Shown in pieces: positions 11,991 through 23,240 of a DNA stretch of 64,000 nucleotides. A program made the position numbers and the translations under genes. The stretch lies in assembly GCA_038503075.1 (NCBI GenBank), contig JBCAML010000019.1, forward strand, positions 1,457,549-1,521,548. Reading direction: 5' to 3'. Origin of the DNA: Gyromitra esculenta (taxonomy: Eukaryota > Ascomycota > Pezizomycetes > Pezizales > Discinaceae). Each line of letters starts with the position of its first letter. Positions within the stretch are counted from its first letter, which is position 1. Below the pieces are notes generated by a model. That model had not been told where the DNA came from and searched no databases. It was given only the letters and a program-made list of their open reading frames with translations.

Positions 11991-14133
11991 TCAAGATCTT
12001 CCCGGACTCCCAGTATCCACATCTTCCTCTTCCTCGACACCCATTTTCGCAGCTGATGCATCCAAACTCTCAACTATAACCTGATCGCCAAACACCGCGT
12101 TGATTTCCTCCAGCGACTTACCCTTCGTCTCCGGGAAGAATGAAAACACGGTTAGCGCGGCACATGCGTTAGTGGCGATGAAAACTGAATAGTACTTCCA
12201 TCCGATATTGGCAAACGCGATGGGCGATATCTGGTTGAAAACGATATTGACAAGGACATTACACATGATCGATAACGAAGAACCTTGGGCGCGAATTGCC
12301 TGGTTGAGTATCTCTGGAACATATATGTAGTGAATTGAGTTGAAGCCGAGAGAAAATCTAGATCACTATAGTTAAAGGGGCATGTCCAGCATCGAAAGTG
12401 GGGGGCAACAGGAGGTCTCACATGATGGAGAAAAGGAAGATAAATGCGATTGCCCATCCCTGCCCTACCCGATTCGTCCCCTTTCCGAAGGCTGCAGTCA
12501 TTGCCATGATGAGGGACGTGTCGATAGTCATGATGATGGCAGTAATCCAGAGCGTTTTCTTTCGACCCCACTTATCAACGTAGAGCAGACAGACGATCTG
12601 CCGAGTCATTCGTTAAAACGATTATGATCTGGAGCTGTGAAAATCGGGTGGTCTAGGGTGGCCCTACATTGGCAAGTGGCCCAACCATTCCATAACATCC
12701 AGCAAGAAGAGTCACCATGTGTCCGGTGATACCGACTCCTTTGTACAGGTCCGTTTGATAGTCTACATAGCATTTGCATTAACTGTTTGGTCCAGTTTAA
12801 TACCCTTTTCGATACCAAGTTTGGCAGGAACTTACAGTTTATGACGTTGATACCTGTGGACATCGTAGAATAATTAGCATTGGGGGGAATCGTTGGAACT
12901 TGATCTAGCACATATTCAAAGACATACCACTTAGCTGAGTGAATACCTGGACCAAAATTGCCAAAATCAATCTCTTCCGATAACTCCTTCTAGTTACCAG
13001 CTCCTTGATGCTTCTTACGTTGACACTGTTTTCATATCGTATTTGCTCCCGCATCTGATTGAATTCTGCGCGGAGGAATGCCTCGTCTTGTCCACCACCG
13101 TGAAGACGTTTCAGTACTGTGAATGCTTCGTCATCACGTTCCTTCTCCAGAAGCCAACGCGGAGAGAATGGAAGCCACCATAGGCCAGCGAGGAGAATGA
13201 TTGCAGGCGCACATTCTGCGGAGAGTCAGAACTGTATATAGATTTAGCGAAGCTACGAAGGTTGAACGTACGGAAAGCTAGTGGAAATCGCCACTTGAAA
13301 TCTCCATGGGCGTAGGAGCATCCGAAACCAATCCACTAAAGCGCCGATTAGTACTAAAGAGAATACTTTAGCCCCGCAGTACTTGCATTTGCCGCGGCGA
13401 AACCAAATCCTACGAATTGGGCGTGGAGACCTGCAATCATTCCTCTTTTTGCAGGTGGTGCAATTTCGCTGTTGTAAATTGGGATAGTCATATCTGATCA
13501 TTCGACACCATCAGAGGGCCCGGTTTATCTGGCTTAGAAAAGGGGGGGTACTGAGACGGGACTAGGAACGTACTCATCATTCCCACCGCGAAACCACCCA
13601 GAATTCGGCCCACTATCAGCATAGATATGTCGACAGCGGCAGCTTGAATAATTCCTGCTATAAGTGCTATAAGCGCAGCGAGTTGAATAGTCCTTTTTCT
13701 TCCTAGATAGTTTTATCTTTGTATTAATTCCTTAACGTGTGTATCCAATATACAGGTATAATTACCCCATGCATCCGCAGACCAGCCAGCGAGCAAGACA
13801 CCGAAAAATGATCCACCTCCAAAGGTCGACACCACTGCTCCCTTGAGTGATGCTACTGGAGTTTAGCCCCCTTCGATCGCATTGAATATAGAGAATGTTA
13901 CTTACGGGTGAACGGTGCGAAATACTCAAGAAATGTATCATGCGAGATCGTGGTGGAAATGATACCAGAATCTATACCGTAAAGAAGAGAGCCAACCTAC
14001 ATTCGCAAAGACAGTCAGACGTCACATTTTCTTCTTGGGTCAGCGACGAAACTCTGTAACTTACAGCAGCAAACGTAGAACAACCCCAGGTATACAGGTT
14101 GACATTGTCTCTGCGATTGGTTGATGGTGGCAT
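11991..14133 (-). CDS. MFS sugar porter, 11 exons
   Basis: Predicted plasma-membrane sugar:H+ symporter. Eleven exons restore one frame of 497 aa: 14133-14065, 13996-13906, 13855-13766, 13702-13574, 13493-13387, 13335-13272, 13215-12928, 12853-12836, 12762-12668, 12597-12422, 12357-11991. Motifs in order: YGIDSGIISTTISHDTF in TM1, GWSADAWGRKRT (loop 2-3), EIAPPAKRGMIAG, PFSPRW (about 199-204), QVFTQLSGINVINYY in TM7, VDKWGRKK (about 324-331), NQAIRAQGSS and PETKGKSLEEI at the C-terminus. Two oddities: exon 8 is only 18 nt, and the intron after exon 5 starts GCAAGT (a GC-AG intron). A short intron-dense gene can look broken, but every junction keeps phase, so I call it intact. It is divergent to the GH31 gene, about 1 kb away, which suggests co-regulation and a shared substrate such as isoprimeverose or xylose-containing oligosaccharides (inference). 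Confidence 0.9.
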
Positions 14134-15124
14134 TATTGTATCTATTGATTGCCTTTTTGACTAGTCTTAGGTGGGTTTTTATTTGATAGCAAGTAGCTTT
14201 CGTGGGGACTTGTGAATTAGAAGACTGCGGCAACGTACCAGGATCTTGATTGAAACTTGGAAATCCCGGTTTCCCAGATACGAAGCATAGGTTACCTGGA
14301 TAGCTTCCTTCGGCCAGGAAGAGTCTCTTATAATCAGTATTATATGCACGATAGCTTATAGCTATTGATATAGTCAAGGGGTTAGCCCAGCGACCGCGTG
14401 TGAGGTATGCTAGGATGTTAACAGGCCACCGCCGTATAGCTAGCATTCGGAACCGGGTACCCGAGAATTACCTCTGCCTTATGAGGCTGCACAACGTTGT
14501 TTAGATTGATGGAAACTGCTCTACGCCGCGGGGTGCTACTGCAACTTAACCGTGACGAGATATCGGAGGTGAACTGAACTTTGGCGTTCTAGTAATGATA
14601 GTCTATTAGATTCCGCACACTTCGAGGCTCGGTTATCGGACCATCTGTACGCGAACCCCATCATATTTCGTTTTACCCTTTTATCCACAATTCGGATAAG
14701 TTGGGACCCATTCAGACATCACCAACCATGTCTTAGCTGGTAAGCCCCGACATCACAAGTCTGCGACCTTCACGCAGGGTGCCTTGGACGTTGCAATGTT
14801 CAACATGCTCTACAGATGCTTCAACGCATTCCCCGCTTCTTCGGAGCGTTAACATCCGCCGGAATATCCGTTCTCTTTCTATTGGCATCGCGTTATCATG
14901 CAACCAGATTCGGGAGTTAATCTCAAATCAACCCCTCATCTAATAAACACTTGAAATTTAAATTTAAATTGTACCTTTGCATTTCCTCTTGTTTAAATGC
15001 CCACATGACATGCTTGCACCCGTAGACTCCTCATAGCTCGGAGGATAAAAGGTTCAGCTATTTCCATTTGCAATTGCAAAATTCAAAAACCACCGTAGCT
15101 TGATTCTCTACACACTCCATCATC
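14134..15124. promoter_or_regulatory. Divergent promoter region, transporter / alpha-xylosidase
   Basis: A 991-bp spacer between two divergent start codons. It contains a GATAAAAGG TATA-like element about 75 bp before the GH31 ATG, an ATTGG (inverted CCAAT) near 14880, and TTAGCC at 14382-14387, which on the minus strand reads GGCTAA, the core of the XlnR/Xlr1 (Zn2Cys6 xylanase regulator) site. A single 6-mer is expected by chance about once in 2 kb counting both strands, so XlnR control is only a suggestion. Confidence 0.4.
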
Positions 15125-17994
15125 ATGGTGAAATTTTCCAGGGGGATGTGGCATGCCTCGCCCGATACCATCATCCGCTGGGCTACCGAGTCGGTAAAGG
15201 CTGAAGCTAAACCAGAATCTATAAGGACTGTAGCTGTAAGCTGATCCTCTTGAATTCAGGGATAGGTCAAACAAAAGGGGTTGTATTAATAAAGTCTTGA
15301 AGGCCTCACGTGCGATCAACCACAGAGGTGATACTTTAAACAATCCGACTCTCACCCTAGAACTCGAATCTCCATCCGATAATATTCTGCTCTTGAAAGG
15401 CACACATTGGAAAGCACAGAAAAGCGTCTCAATTGGACCTCATTTTGAGTTATATCCAGATGGTATTGTCAGTAATTCAACTCTAGAAATGATTCGTCGA
15501 GTTGCATGCTGACTTGCAATTGTACAAACCAGCCAGCAAGAACCAACCCTATCTCGACCGAGAAGACTGCGACATCGCTTGTTCTTACAACGGGCACGCT
15601 CAAAACTGAAATCGATACACGCCCTAAGTCGTTTAACATTGACTTCCGTGCAGGCAAAAAGCTCCTCACCAAGCTAGGCTGGCGTTCAATCGGTTACGTG
15701 CAAAAAGATACAGACGCACACCCAAACACAGAACTTGTTAACCCCGATAAGGGCGAGCGCTGGTTCACTTATCAGCTCGAACTAAGCGTTGGCGAGAAGA
15801 TATATGGCTTGGGAGAACGTTTCGGACCGTTCGTAAAGAATGGCCAGGCAAGTCTCTACAAGATTCGACTCCCCAGTTAAATCTTTGCTAATGGGCATAT
15901 ATTTCAGGCCGTAGAAATGTGGCATGAAGACGGGGGGGTCAATCTCTCTATCCTTCTCTTGACTAATTAGTCCCTAACCAATATGTATACTTTAGACTTC
16001 ATCGGAGCTTACGTATAAGAATGTGCCATTCTACCTCAGCTCCAATGGTTACGGAATCTTCATTCCGTCATCCGCTTTCATCTCCTACGAGATTCAATCT
16101 GAGCGCACTACTCGAGTCAACATTGCCATCCCGGGCGAGGCTCTGTCGATGTACTTGATCTACGGGCCATCACCGAAGGAGATCCTGAACAAATATACGC
16201 TACTCACTGGGCGTCCTGCTCTTGTGCCGACCTGGACTTTTGGCCTCTGGCTAAGTACCAGCTTCACGACAAACTACGACGAAACAACAGTTGATGCTTT
16301 CTTGAACGGGATGAAGGAACGGAATATTCCGACGGGCGTGTTCCATTACGATTGTTTCTGGATGAAAGGATTCCATTGGTGTGATTTCGAGTTCGACCCA
16401 GAGCTTTTTCCGGACCCGCAGACGCAGCTGGCAAGTTTGAAAAGGAGGGGCATCAAGGTATTGATTGATTGGGAGTTCTTGATTCTGAGGCATTCAGATA
16501 TTAACTTTGAATAGGTGTGTGTATGGATCAATTCATACATTGCGCAAGAGAGCAAAATCTTCGATGAGGGTGTAGAAGGTGGTTACTTCATCAAGAGATC
16601 TGATGGCAGCGTTTGGCAGTACGATGCTTGGGTAAGACTGAATTACGGTCAACTTTTTGTGCCTTTTAATGCAACCTTTTAACGCTCAATTCAGCAAGCT
16701 GGAATGGCCTTGGTGGACTTCACCAACCCGGATGCTTGTAAATGGTATCAGTCGAAATTAGCCAACTTGATAGATCTTGGAGTTAACGCCTTCAAGGTTT
16801 TTACTAGCTTCCTTCTTGATTTTAACTCACAAGCTACGAGTTACTAAAATGCTCGCGTAGACTGATTTCGGCGAGCGCATACCCACCGGTGACGCTGTAT
16901 ATTTCGACGGCTCCGACCCTCAGAAGATGCACAACTACTACACATTCCTCTACAACAAGGTAACTTTTGAAGTCCTTGAAAAGAAGCTTGGGAAAAACAG
17001 CGCAACATTGTTTGCGCGTTCTGCTACGGCAGGTGGACAACGCTTCCCAGTACACTGGGGTGGAGATCCAATGTCAACCTTCACAGCCATGGCTGAAACG
17101 CTGAGGGGCGGGCTTAGCCTAGGATTATCAGGTTTTGGCTTTTGGGCGCACGACATTGGTGGGTTTGAGGGAAAGCCAGAGCCTGGTTTGTTCAAAAGGT
17201 GGATTGCGTTCGGATGCCTATCAAGCCACTCGCGATTACACGGAAGTGGGAGCTTCAGGGTGAGCTATTCGTGGTAGGTTAACATGAAAGATTACGCGGA
17301 GCTAATTCCTTCACCACAGGCACCATGGCTCCTCGACGAATCCGGAGAAGCAGACAAAGTCTTGAAACGCTTCGTAAACTTCAAGCTGTCCCTCCTTCCC
17401 TACCTCTACAAGCAAGCCATTAATGCACACAAGCTCGGGCATCCTGTGATGCGTCCAATCTTTGCGGAATTCCCTGAAGACGCTAGCACATGGTATCTTG
17501 ATACCCAATACATGCTCGGTGAGAACATACTGGTGGCGCCTGTCTTCAATAACGAAGGTCATGTCGAATACTATGTGCCAAAGGGGAGATGGTATGGCCT
17601 CCTCGATGGCAAATGGAGAGAAGGCCCAGGATACGTCACGGAGAACCACGACTATTTCTCACTCCCCGTTTTACTAAGACCTGGTTCGGCGGTGGTTTTC
17701 GGGGCTAACGAAGAGATTGCACATTACGATTGGACTGAACGTGTGAGGATAGTCGTTAACCCGGTCGAGGGGATGGATATTGAGGTTGATATCCCTGACT
17801 ATCAGAATGCTGGCGAAATCAAGACACAGCTTAGGGTGAGATCCTCGAACGGGTTCATGACTGTCGAGGTTTCGGAAGGCAGCCTGGTTGGTGCTTGGAA
17901 CGTCGTTGTTCCTGGCAAAACGTTGAAACAGTCGGGAGGCGAAGGGGTTTCTGTGGTGGATGGGGCAACCTCCGTAAAGCTGGAGTATGCCTAG
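15125..17994 (+). CDS. GH31 alpha-xylosidase-type glycosidase
   Basis: Predicted retaining alpha-xylosidase that removes xylose from xyloglucan oligosaccharides. Nine exons, all in phase 0: 15125-15235, 15303-15467, 15533-15847, 15908-15937, 15996-16457, 16515-16631, 16695-16796, 16861-17259, 17320-17994, giving 791 aa. Seen: INHRGDTLNNPTLTLE, GEKIYGLGERFGPFVKNGQ, DGGTSSELTYKNVPFYLSS, GLWLSTSFTTNYDE, FHYDCFWMKGFHWCDFEFDP, KTDFGERIP with the nucleophile at about D436, HWGGD with the acid/base at about D503, and GLSGFGFWAHDIGGFEG. KTDFGER and the FWMK tryptophan are typical of the YicI/AxlA alpha-xylosidase branch rather than alpha-glucosidases. No signal peptide is evident, so it is probably intracellular, acting after uptake by the divergent transporter. 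The intron after exon 3 starts GCAAGT (GC-AG). The donors after exon 2 (GTCAGT) and exon 7 (GTTTTT) are weak, so those boundaries are least sure. Confidence 0.92.
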
Positions 17995-19109
17995 CTAGCT
18001 TATTACGTATCTTGATTTTCTGTAGCCTCTCGGATAGACATATTATACAGGCTCGCAAGTGGATGTTGCAAAGGACTGTGATTTCCACTCCCAGGAGTTC
18101 ATTACGAGACACCACATTTTCCAATTAGCTATCCAGCGGGCCATTGCCTACGATCACAGCCTACTACACCATAGTAAGATCATTATATATAGAAAGCAGT
18201 GGAAAGATGTCATTGGTTGGCTTGCTTAGTTGATGGCTGTGAACTACCGACTGCCAAGCCTCCAAGCAAAAATTCAAAATACACCACATCCAAATCCCTA
18301 CTCGAATCCACGTGCAGAACTACACAGCCCTTTTATCCTCGTGTCGTGTGTATTGCAGTCCGTACTCCGGGAGCCGTGAGAAAGGATGTCCCCCAGTGCC
18401 TATAGCACACGGCTTACTAGGATCTCGCACCTTTATTCTCAATTAACATCTGCCCTCTCAGCTATATCAAGTTTATTGGCTGTCGCTATTCGCTACTTCT
18501 CTTGTGGCTTACTGACCTCTTTTAGCGCACGGCGCAGCAAGTCTCCTTTAATAGTTAGGCTTTATTTATCAACAGAATCTTCACACGTATTAAAGGAATC
18601 AGAGTAGCCAAACAATTGGTAGTTCTGTCCATGGGAGAATATGCAAAAAGCTGCTTACGTCGTTCGAGTGACCGATTGTGACGAGACTCATACATGCGCC
18701 ACAATCTTAAAATAGGATGCATATCAGCACTTGTAATCAGCACTTTTGGGGCTGCGTAAGACGGCAACCCCCAGCACTCCAAATTGTTTTGGGTCGTACA
18801 GTGACCTAAGTGCAATTGCTGGTTGGCGCGTCCGGCAGCAGAAGCATACCGAGTGATCGATCGTGAATACGATGGTGCGTTCACTTAGTTGCTGCGAGTA
18901 GCAGATGCGTAGTACCGGCCTTGTGTATCTCGTGAGACCTCAAAGTATACCCATTACACCATATCGTGCCCTCCAGCCCATATGAAGGCCAAAAACATCT
19001 TAACATACCTATACAATCTAGTCTATACATGTATTACGCACGAGTAAACATTCGATTATCCATGGCGCTCAATTTAACAAAATCTTTCGTCCGGTTTTCA
19101 CTTTGCAGA
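17995..19109. other. Convergent 3' flanks, no gene seen
   Basis: A 1.1-kb spacer between the 3' ends of the GH31 gene (+) and the phosphatase gene (-). Short frames such as 18386-18607 and 18555-18884 overlap each other and show no motif. Confidence 0.5.
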
Positions 19110-20305
19110 TCACGCTTTAAGCGTACTGACGAGCTTCTCTCTAATATCCTCCCCGACACCGATGCTGTCCAAATATCCCTCAACGCAACCCCACCTCTCC
19201 TTCAGAAAACCAGCAACATCCTCCACGAGCGACTCTGGCGTCATGGCATACCTCTCGTCCAGCCCAATCTCTTTGATCTCAACCAGCATCTGTTCGCGAA
19301 TCGATGCAAGACCAGCCCATGAAGACGTGTAGTCGTCTCTAATCGCATCCATCGGTGCGTCTAGGAGGAACAGGGCGAGAATGCAGAGCAGACCAGTGCG
19401 GTCTTTGCCTTGGGTGCAGTGAAGGATGATAGGGTACGAAGCGGGATCTGCGAGAACTTCTAGACTCTATAGAATACACTCGCGGTCAGTTGATCGCGTC
19501 TCGAAGCCGGATGAACATTAAACGTACCTCCCGAATCTCTGCTCCACAGAACTCTAGAGAATCAAAACACATTCCCGTTAGCCCCCTGCTCTTGAGAACT
19601 TTGCTTCCTAATATCGCGATTGCAGCCATTCTATACTGAAATATCATTAAGAAGAAGAATTTGCTATCCACCCCACGCCCTGTCAGTTACCTCACGTGAC
19701 CATAGGAACTTGAAGGGTGCCAACATCAGATCCCACCACCCTAGCTTTCGCAGCAAAGCCATCTCGAATTTACGGCTAATGAAGCTGATGCGAACCGTGC
19801 GGATTCCAGACACAGAGAGCGGGTCGGTGCCTGTGTCGACCTCTGCCGTGGCGGCATAGCGATTGGTGGGGGTCTTTACCTGGGCTTGTTTTATATGTTC
19901 GGACCTGAGATGGATCAGTTAGTCAAACATTTACAAGCGTAGAAATAGGGGGGAATAGACTTCGTTCGGAGATCGATTACAGTCTTGATGCCATAGTCTT
20001 GAACCAGCTTCCTGTGGTCTTCGCGAGTCGCGTCGTCTTTAATTTGCGCCAAATTAAATTCACGTGATCACGTTCTTGGTGGGTAAATAAAAACACTCAC
20101 CAAGGCGACCAGAGCGATATAACATCTTCTCTCTCACGATCCTTCATCACATCATATCAGTTTTAATTCCTAGATAAATGATTGCTTGAGCGTACCTTCT
20201 AGTAACAGAGCTGTGTCTATTAATAGTTTCCCCGACATCGCGAAAGTTGTAAATCCTCTCGAATGGCATCTCACTCTCCACGATAGCTAGTGATTTTTTG
20301 TCCAT
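19110..20305 (-). CDS. Tyrosine/serine protein phosphatase (Y_phosphatase3 family)
   Basis: Six exons, 20305-20196, 20141-20101, 20036-19961, 19904-19691, 19635-19528 and 19466-19110, give 301 aa. The N-terminus has the family lead-in FERIYNFRDVGETIN followed by MLYRSGRLDDATRED and the strand YGIKTVIDLRT. The P-loop is HCTQGKDRTG, that is HCx5R with catalytic Cys at about residue 200 and Arg at about 206. A C-terminal helical region (MTPESLVEDVAGFL) follows, as in fungal and bacterial members of this family. Known relatives dephosphorylate phosphotyrosine/serine or phosphoinositides; the substrate here is unknown. All introns are GT..AG and in phase. No signal peptide or membrane segment; probably cytosolic. 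Confidence 0.9.
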
Positions 20306-23240
20306 TATCGCGACCGTTACTCGCGATTTGCATGAGTGCGACGTGAATTTCACTTGGAGAGAGAGGTTGATGTTGGCATTAGCATTCTTGACGTGTCCCC
20401 AACGTCATCCTCAGCCCAAAAATAACCCTGAAAACCGTCCCCTTTTTTCGTGACACTTTGTGATCAGTGATCTTACCTCCCGCTGCATAAACACTCTGGA
20501 GTATCCATTCTCGATTGATAAATCACAAATTGACGCAACGACACTACTGCCGGTCGCGGCAAACCGGCCCATTGTCCGTTTTTTCTTCTTCCTATCTACA
20601 AGGGTTGAGACATCCTATCCTGATAGGGAACACCGAATTCAAGATTCAAAGGCTCAAGCTGTTTAATAGTAGATGTTTATTTTTCATGCCTTCATCAGCA
20701 TAACCACGCCTCTCGACGGCGCCCTAAAATGCACGATTGGCGCCCTCTATCTCCCGCTGGGAAAAGTGCGGACGCGGCGGGCACGCATGAGCGGAAGGGA
20801 TGCTTTGGCGAGCATGTTGCCTTGCTCTTCTCTCCTCTGCTCCCCACGGGCATTTGCACGGAAACGGTGCTCGCATACATGAACGTTCTTGGTTCTTGGG
20901 AATCGTCTCGAGTTCCTTGATTCCCAAGGCTGAATGGAGCGCATGCCATGCCGTCTCCAGTTACCGAGCCAACCATAGACCCGCGAGACGCTCACGTTAC
21001 CTTGCTCGTGCCGAGTCATGCGACGGTTTTCTGGGCACTGGGAGGGAGGGAAAAGCGGAGAAAGCGTGAGAGCCATACAGTGCGTATACGTACAGAATCG
21101 AGATGTCTGGAAACGAGGATCCGGTGTTTGGGAGAAAAAAGGAACCCGGTCGCTGGGGGGTAGAGGCGTAAACAAAGCGAAATTCGTCTTTGATGAATGG
21201 TCGTTGTTGATTCTGGCGGTGATGAGTGAAACCTTACTACATAGCATTGGGTCCCGCTTGCTATGTGGGCTTGCTCTACTTTTGGAATGAATGCGATCGA
21301 GAGAGAATAACACAGTCAGAGGGAATGAGCACTCAAACTTGGTTTTTTGGCCTGGCAAAGGATGCTTAAGGCGTAGGCACGAGAGCACGCATGTGCACGT
21401 CTGGCTTTGTTAGTTCTTGCTTGGCCTCTGTACACATTTTCTTATGTTTCTTGACAAACGTGAATCTTCAAGAGTCTGGACTGTCCATTTGGATGCCTAC
21501 TGAGACACGCATCCTGCTCACCCCCAGCCAAGTGGAGAAAGGAAGATAAAAGCGACGAGTTGGTGGAGAACACTCCACATGGCTATAGCCGGATTACCAT
21601 CCATGGAAAGAACCGAAATGAGACCCCTCTTAGAATCTAAAGTCGTATCGTCTGAATCCTGTTGGTTGGTTGGCATCGCGATATGAGGGGAAAATAGTAC
21701 CCAGCAAAAGCAAGAAAAAGCAGGTGAAGTACCACGCTGCTGCTCACAACAGAGGCGTTCCAACGACTAACTATACACCTGCCACAGCCTGTCATTGTAG
21801 CTGCCGATAGCTGCAGAATATTATTTTTTGTGAATTCGAGGGCCATTCTGCGTCCATGGGCGACCGGCATGTCTACGAATAGGTCTAAACAGGTAGTTGA
21901 GCAGGATTGCGCTATGCTATTCATTACGCTATGGAACTGGACGATAACAAGTCGTTACATACCTAGTTAGCAGCGGGCAAGATTCCGATTCCCGTGCACT
22001 AAATGATGCGAGTAATGATTTACAGTCTTCCGTGATTGTCATTGCTGCTGCTTCCGGATCACTGATCCTTACGAGTAATTTACCGTGTTCGTCGCGCCGT
22101 TGTCGATTTACACCTTTTTTTTCTGTTTCATCCGATGTCAAACTCGCTTGGGATCCAGGTACAAGCGCCCAAGAGAATATTCCATGGCGCAATTTTTTTT
22201 TAAACGAGCGCTTCTATTACAAGCGACGATGAAAAATCACGAGTTGTTCGTCTGATTTTGCAGAGTGCTACAGAGTCCAGGATTCTTCAGGCTTCTTCTC
22301 GTGATGGGGTTCCCGGGGGGGGGTTCGACAAGGTCTGGACTGCACTGCCGAAAATGGGCGCTTACAGCCAGGAGGTACCAGAGTGGTTAAGCTTATATCA
22401 CTCGATGTGCCTTCACACATCTGAGGATTTACGGCTGTTCCAATCATTGATCGTTGCGTCCTCTAAACCCCGGCTCAAATGTGATGGCCAAAGCTTGCAG
22501 AGATGGTGGACATACACACGATGCGGAAGGTTCCTCTCTTTCGAGACACTCCGAGATCCGAATGCGTGTGGGCAACTGGACCCTTCCCCGAAGAAAAATG
22601 TGGGCTTTGAGCACCTATTGGCTCGTCACTTTCGTTGCGTTATAAATCACGAGTAGGGATCGTGCTATTTGTTGCCTATTTGAATCCCAGAGGCGTTCTC
22701 ACTCTGTTGGTCTGCCGAAATTGAGTCCTGACCACTCACCGCTCATAGCCTGTTGGATCACGCAGGGGTAATTCGCTTCCCCTGGTCAAGCTTCTCGCTT
22801 GGGTTGCTGCTTTCCATTTTTGCGAATATGGCTGTGTGGGAGGTGGGAAGTTGGGACCGTGGGCTGCAGCAAAGCACACCGCGATGCATGCTCGGGGTGG
22901 GGGGAGGGGAGTGTGGTGGTACACTGCACCGCCGTACCGTACCGGACTCTGCAGGCTGCGACAGGCCCTGGGCGGGAATGGGAGTGGATGGGCTTTGGGG
23001 GGGGCGACAGAGACATGGTCTGCCTATGATAAGAAGAGCTGACATGCCCTCCTCGCCCGTAGAAACGGATCTTTCTGCTCAACGTGTGTGTGTGAATGTA
23101 TATGTGAAGGGAAAACTTGAAGGAAATGCTCCAAGGAGCCTCGGTCCAGACACCAGATATTCAACTCCATCAACTAACCTGCTACTGGCAGATCAACTAA
23201 ACACACCCCGAAAGCTGTGTTGCCTTTCGGTTCACGAACG
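20306..23240. other. 2.9-kb gene-free stretch upstream of the ferric reductase
   Basis: Relatively GC-rich around 20700-21400 and 22750-23050, where long frames lie open on both strands (for example 20747-21388 minus and 22753-23304 plus). These are low-complexity, overlap one another and have no domain, so I do not call genes. A TGATAA (GATA-factor type core) occurs near 23028, about 210 bp before the ferric reductase ATG; SreA-type iron repression through it is possible but weak. Parts may be long 5' leaders. Confidence 0.45.

Noticed and set aside
12606..13501. Reading the second sugar porter as a pseudogene because of many short broken frames
   Set aside because: All eleven exons join with correct phase and conserved motifs once the GC-AG intron and the 18-nt exon are recognised.
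20747..21388. 213-codon minus-strand open frame
   Set aside because: Low-complexity composition, several equally long frames on both strands in the same GC-richer segment, no domain, no splice-linked extension.
22370..22480. Sequence AGAGTGGTTAAGC resembling the D-arm of tRNA-Ser/Leu
   Set aside because: No B box or T-arm and no closing acceptor stem within 100 nt; likely chance.
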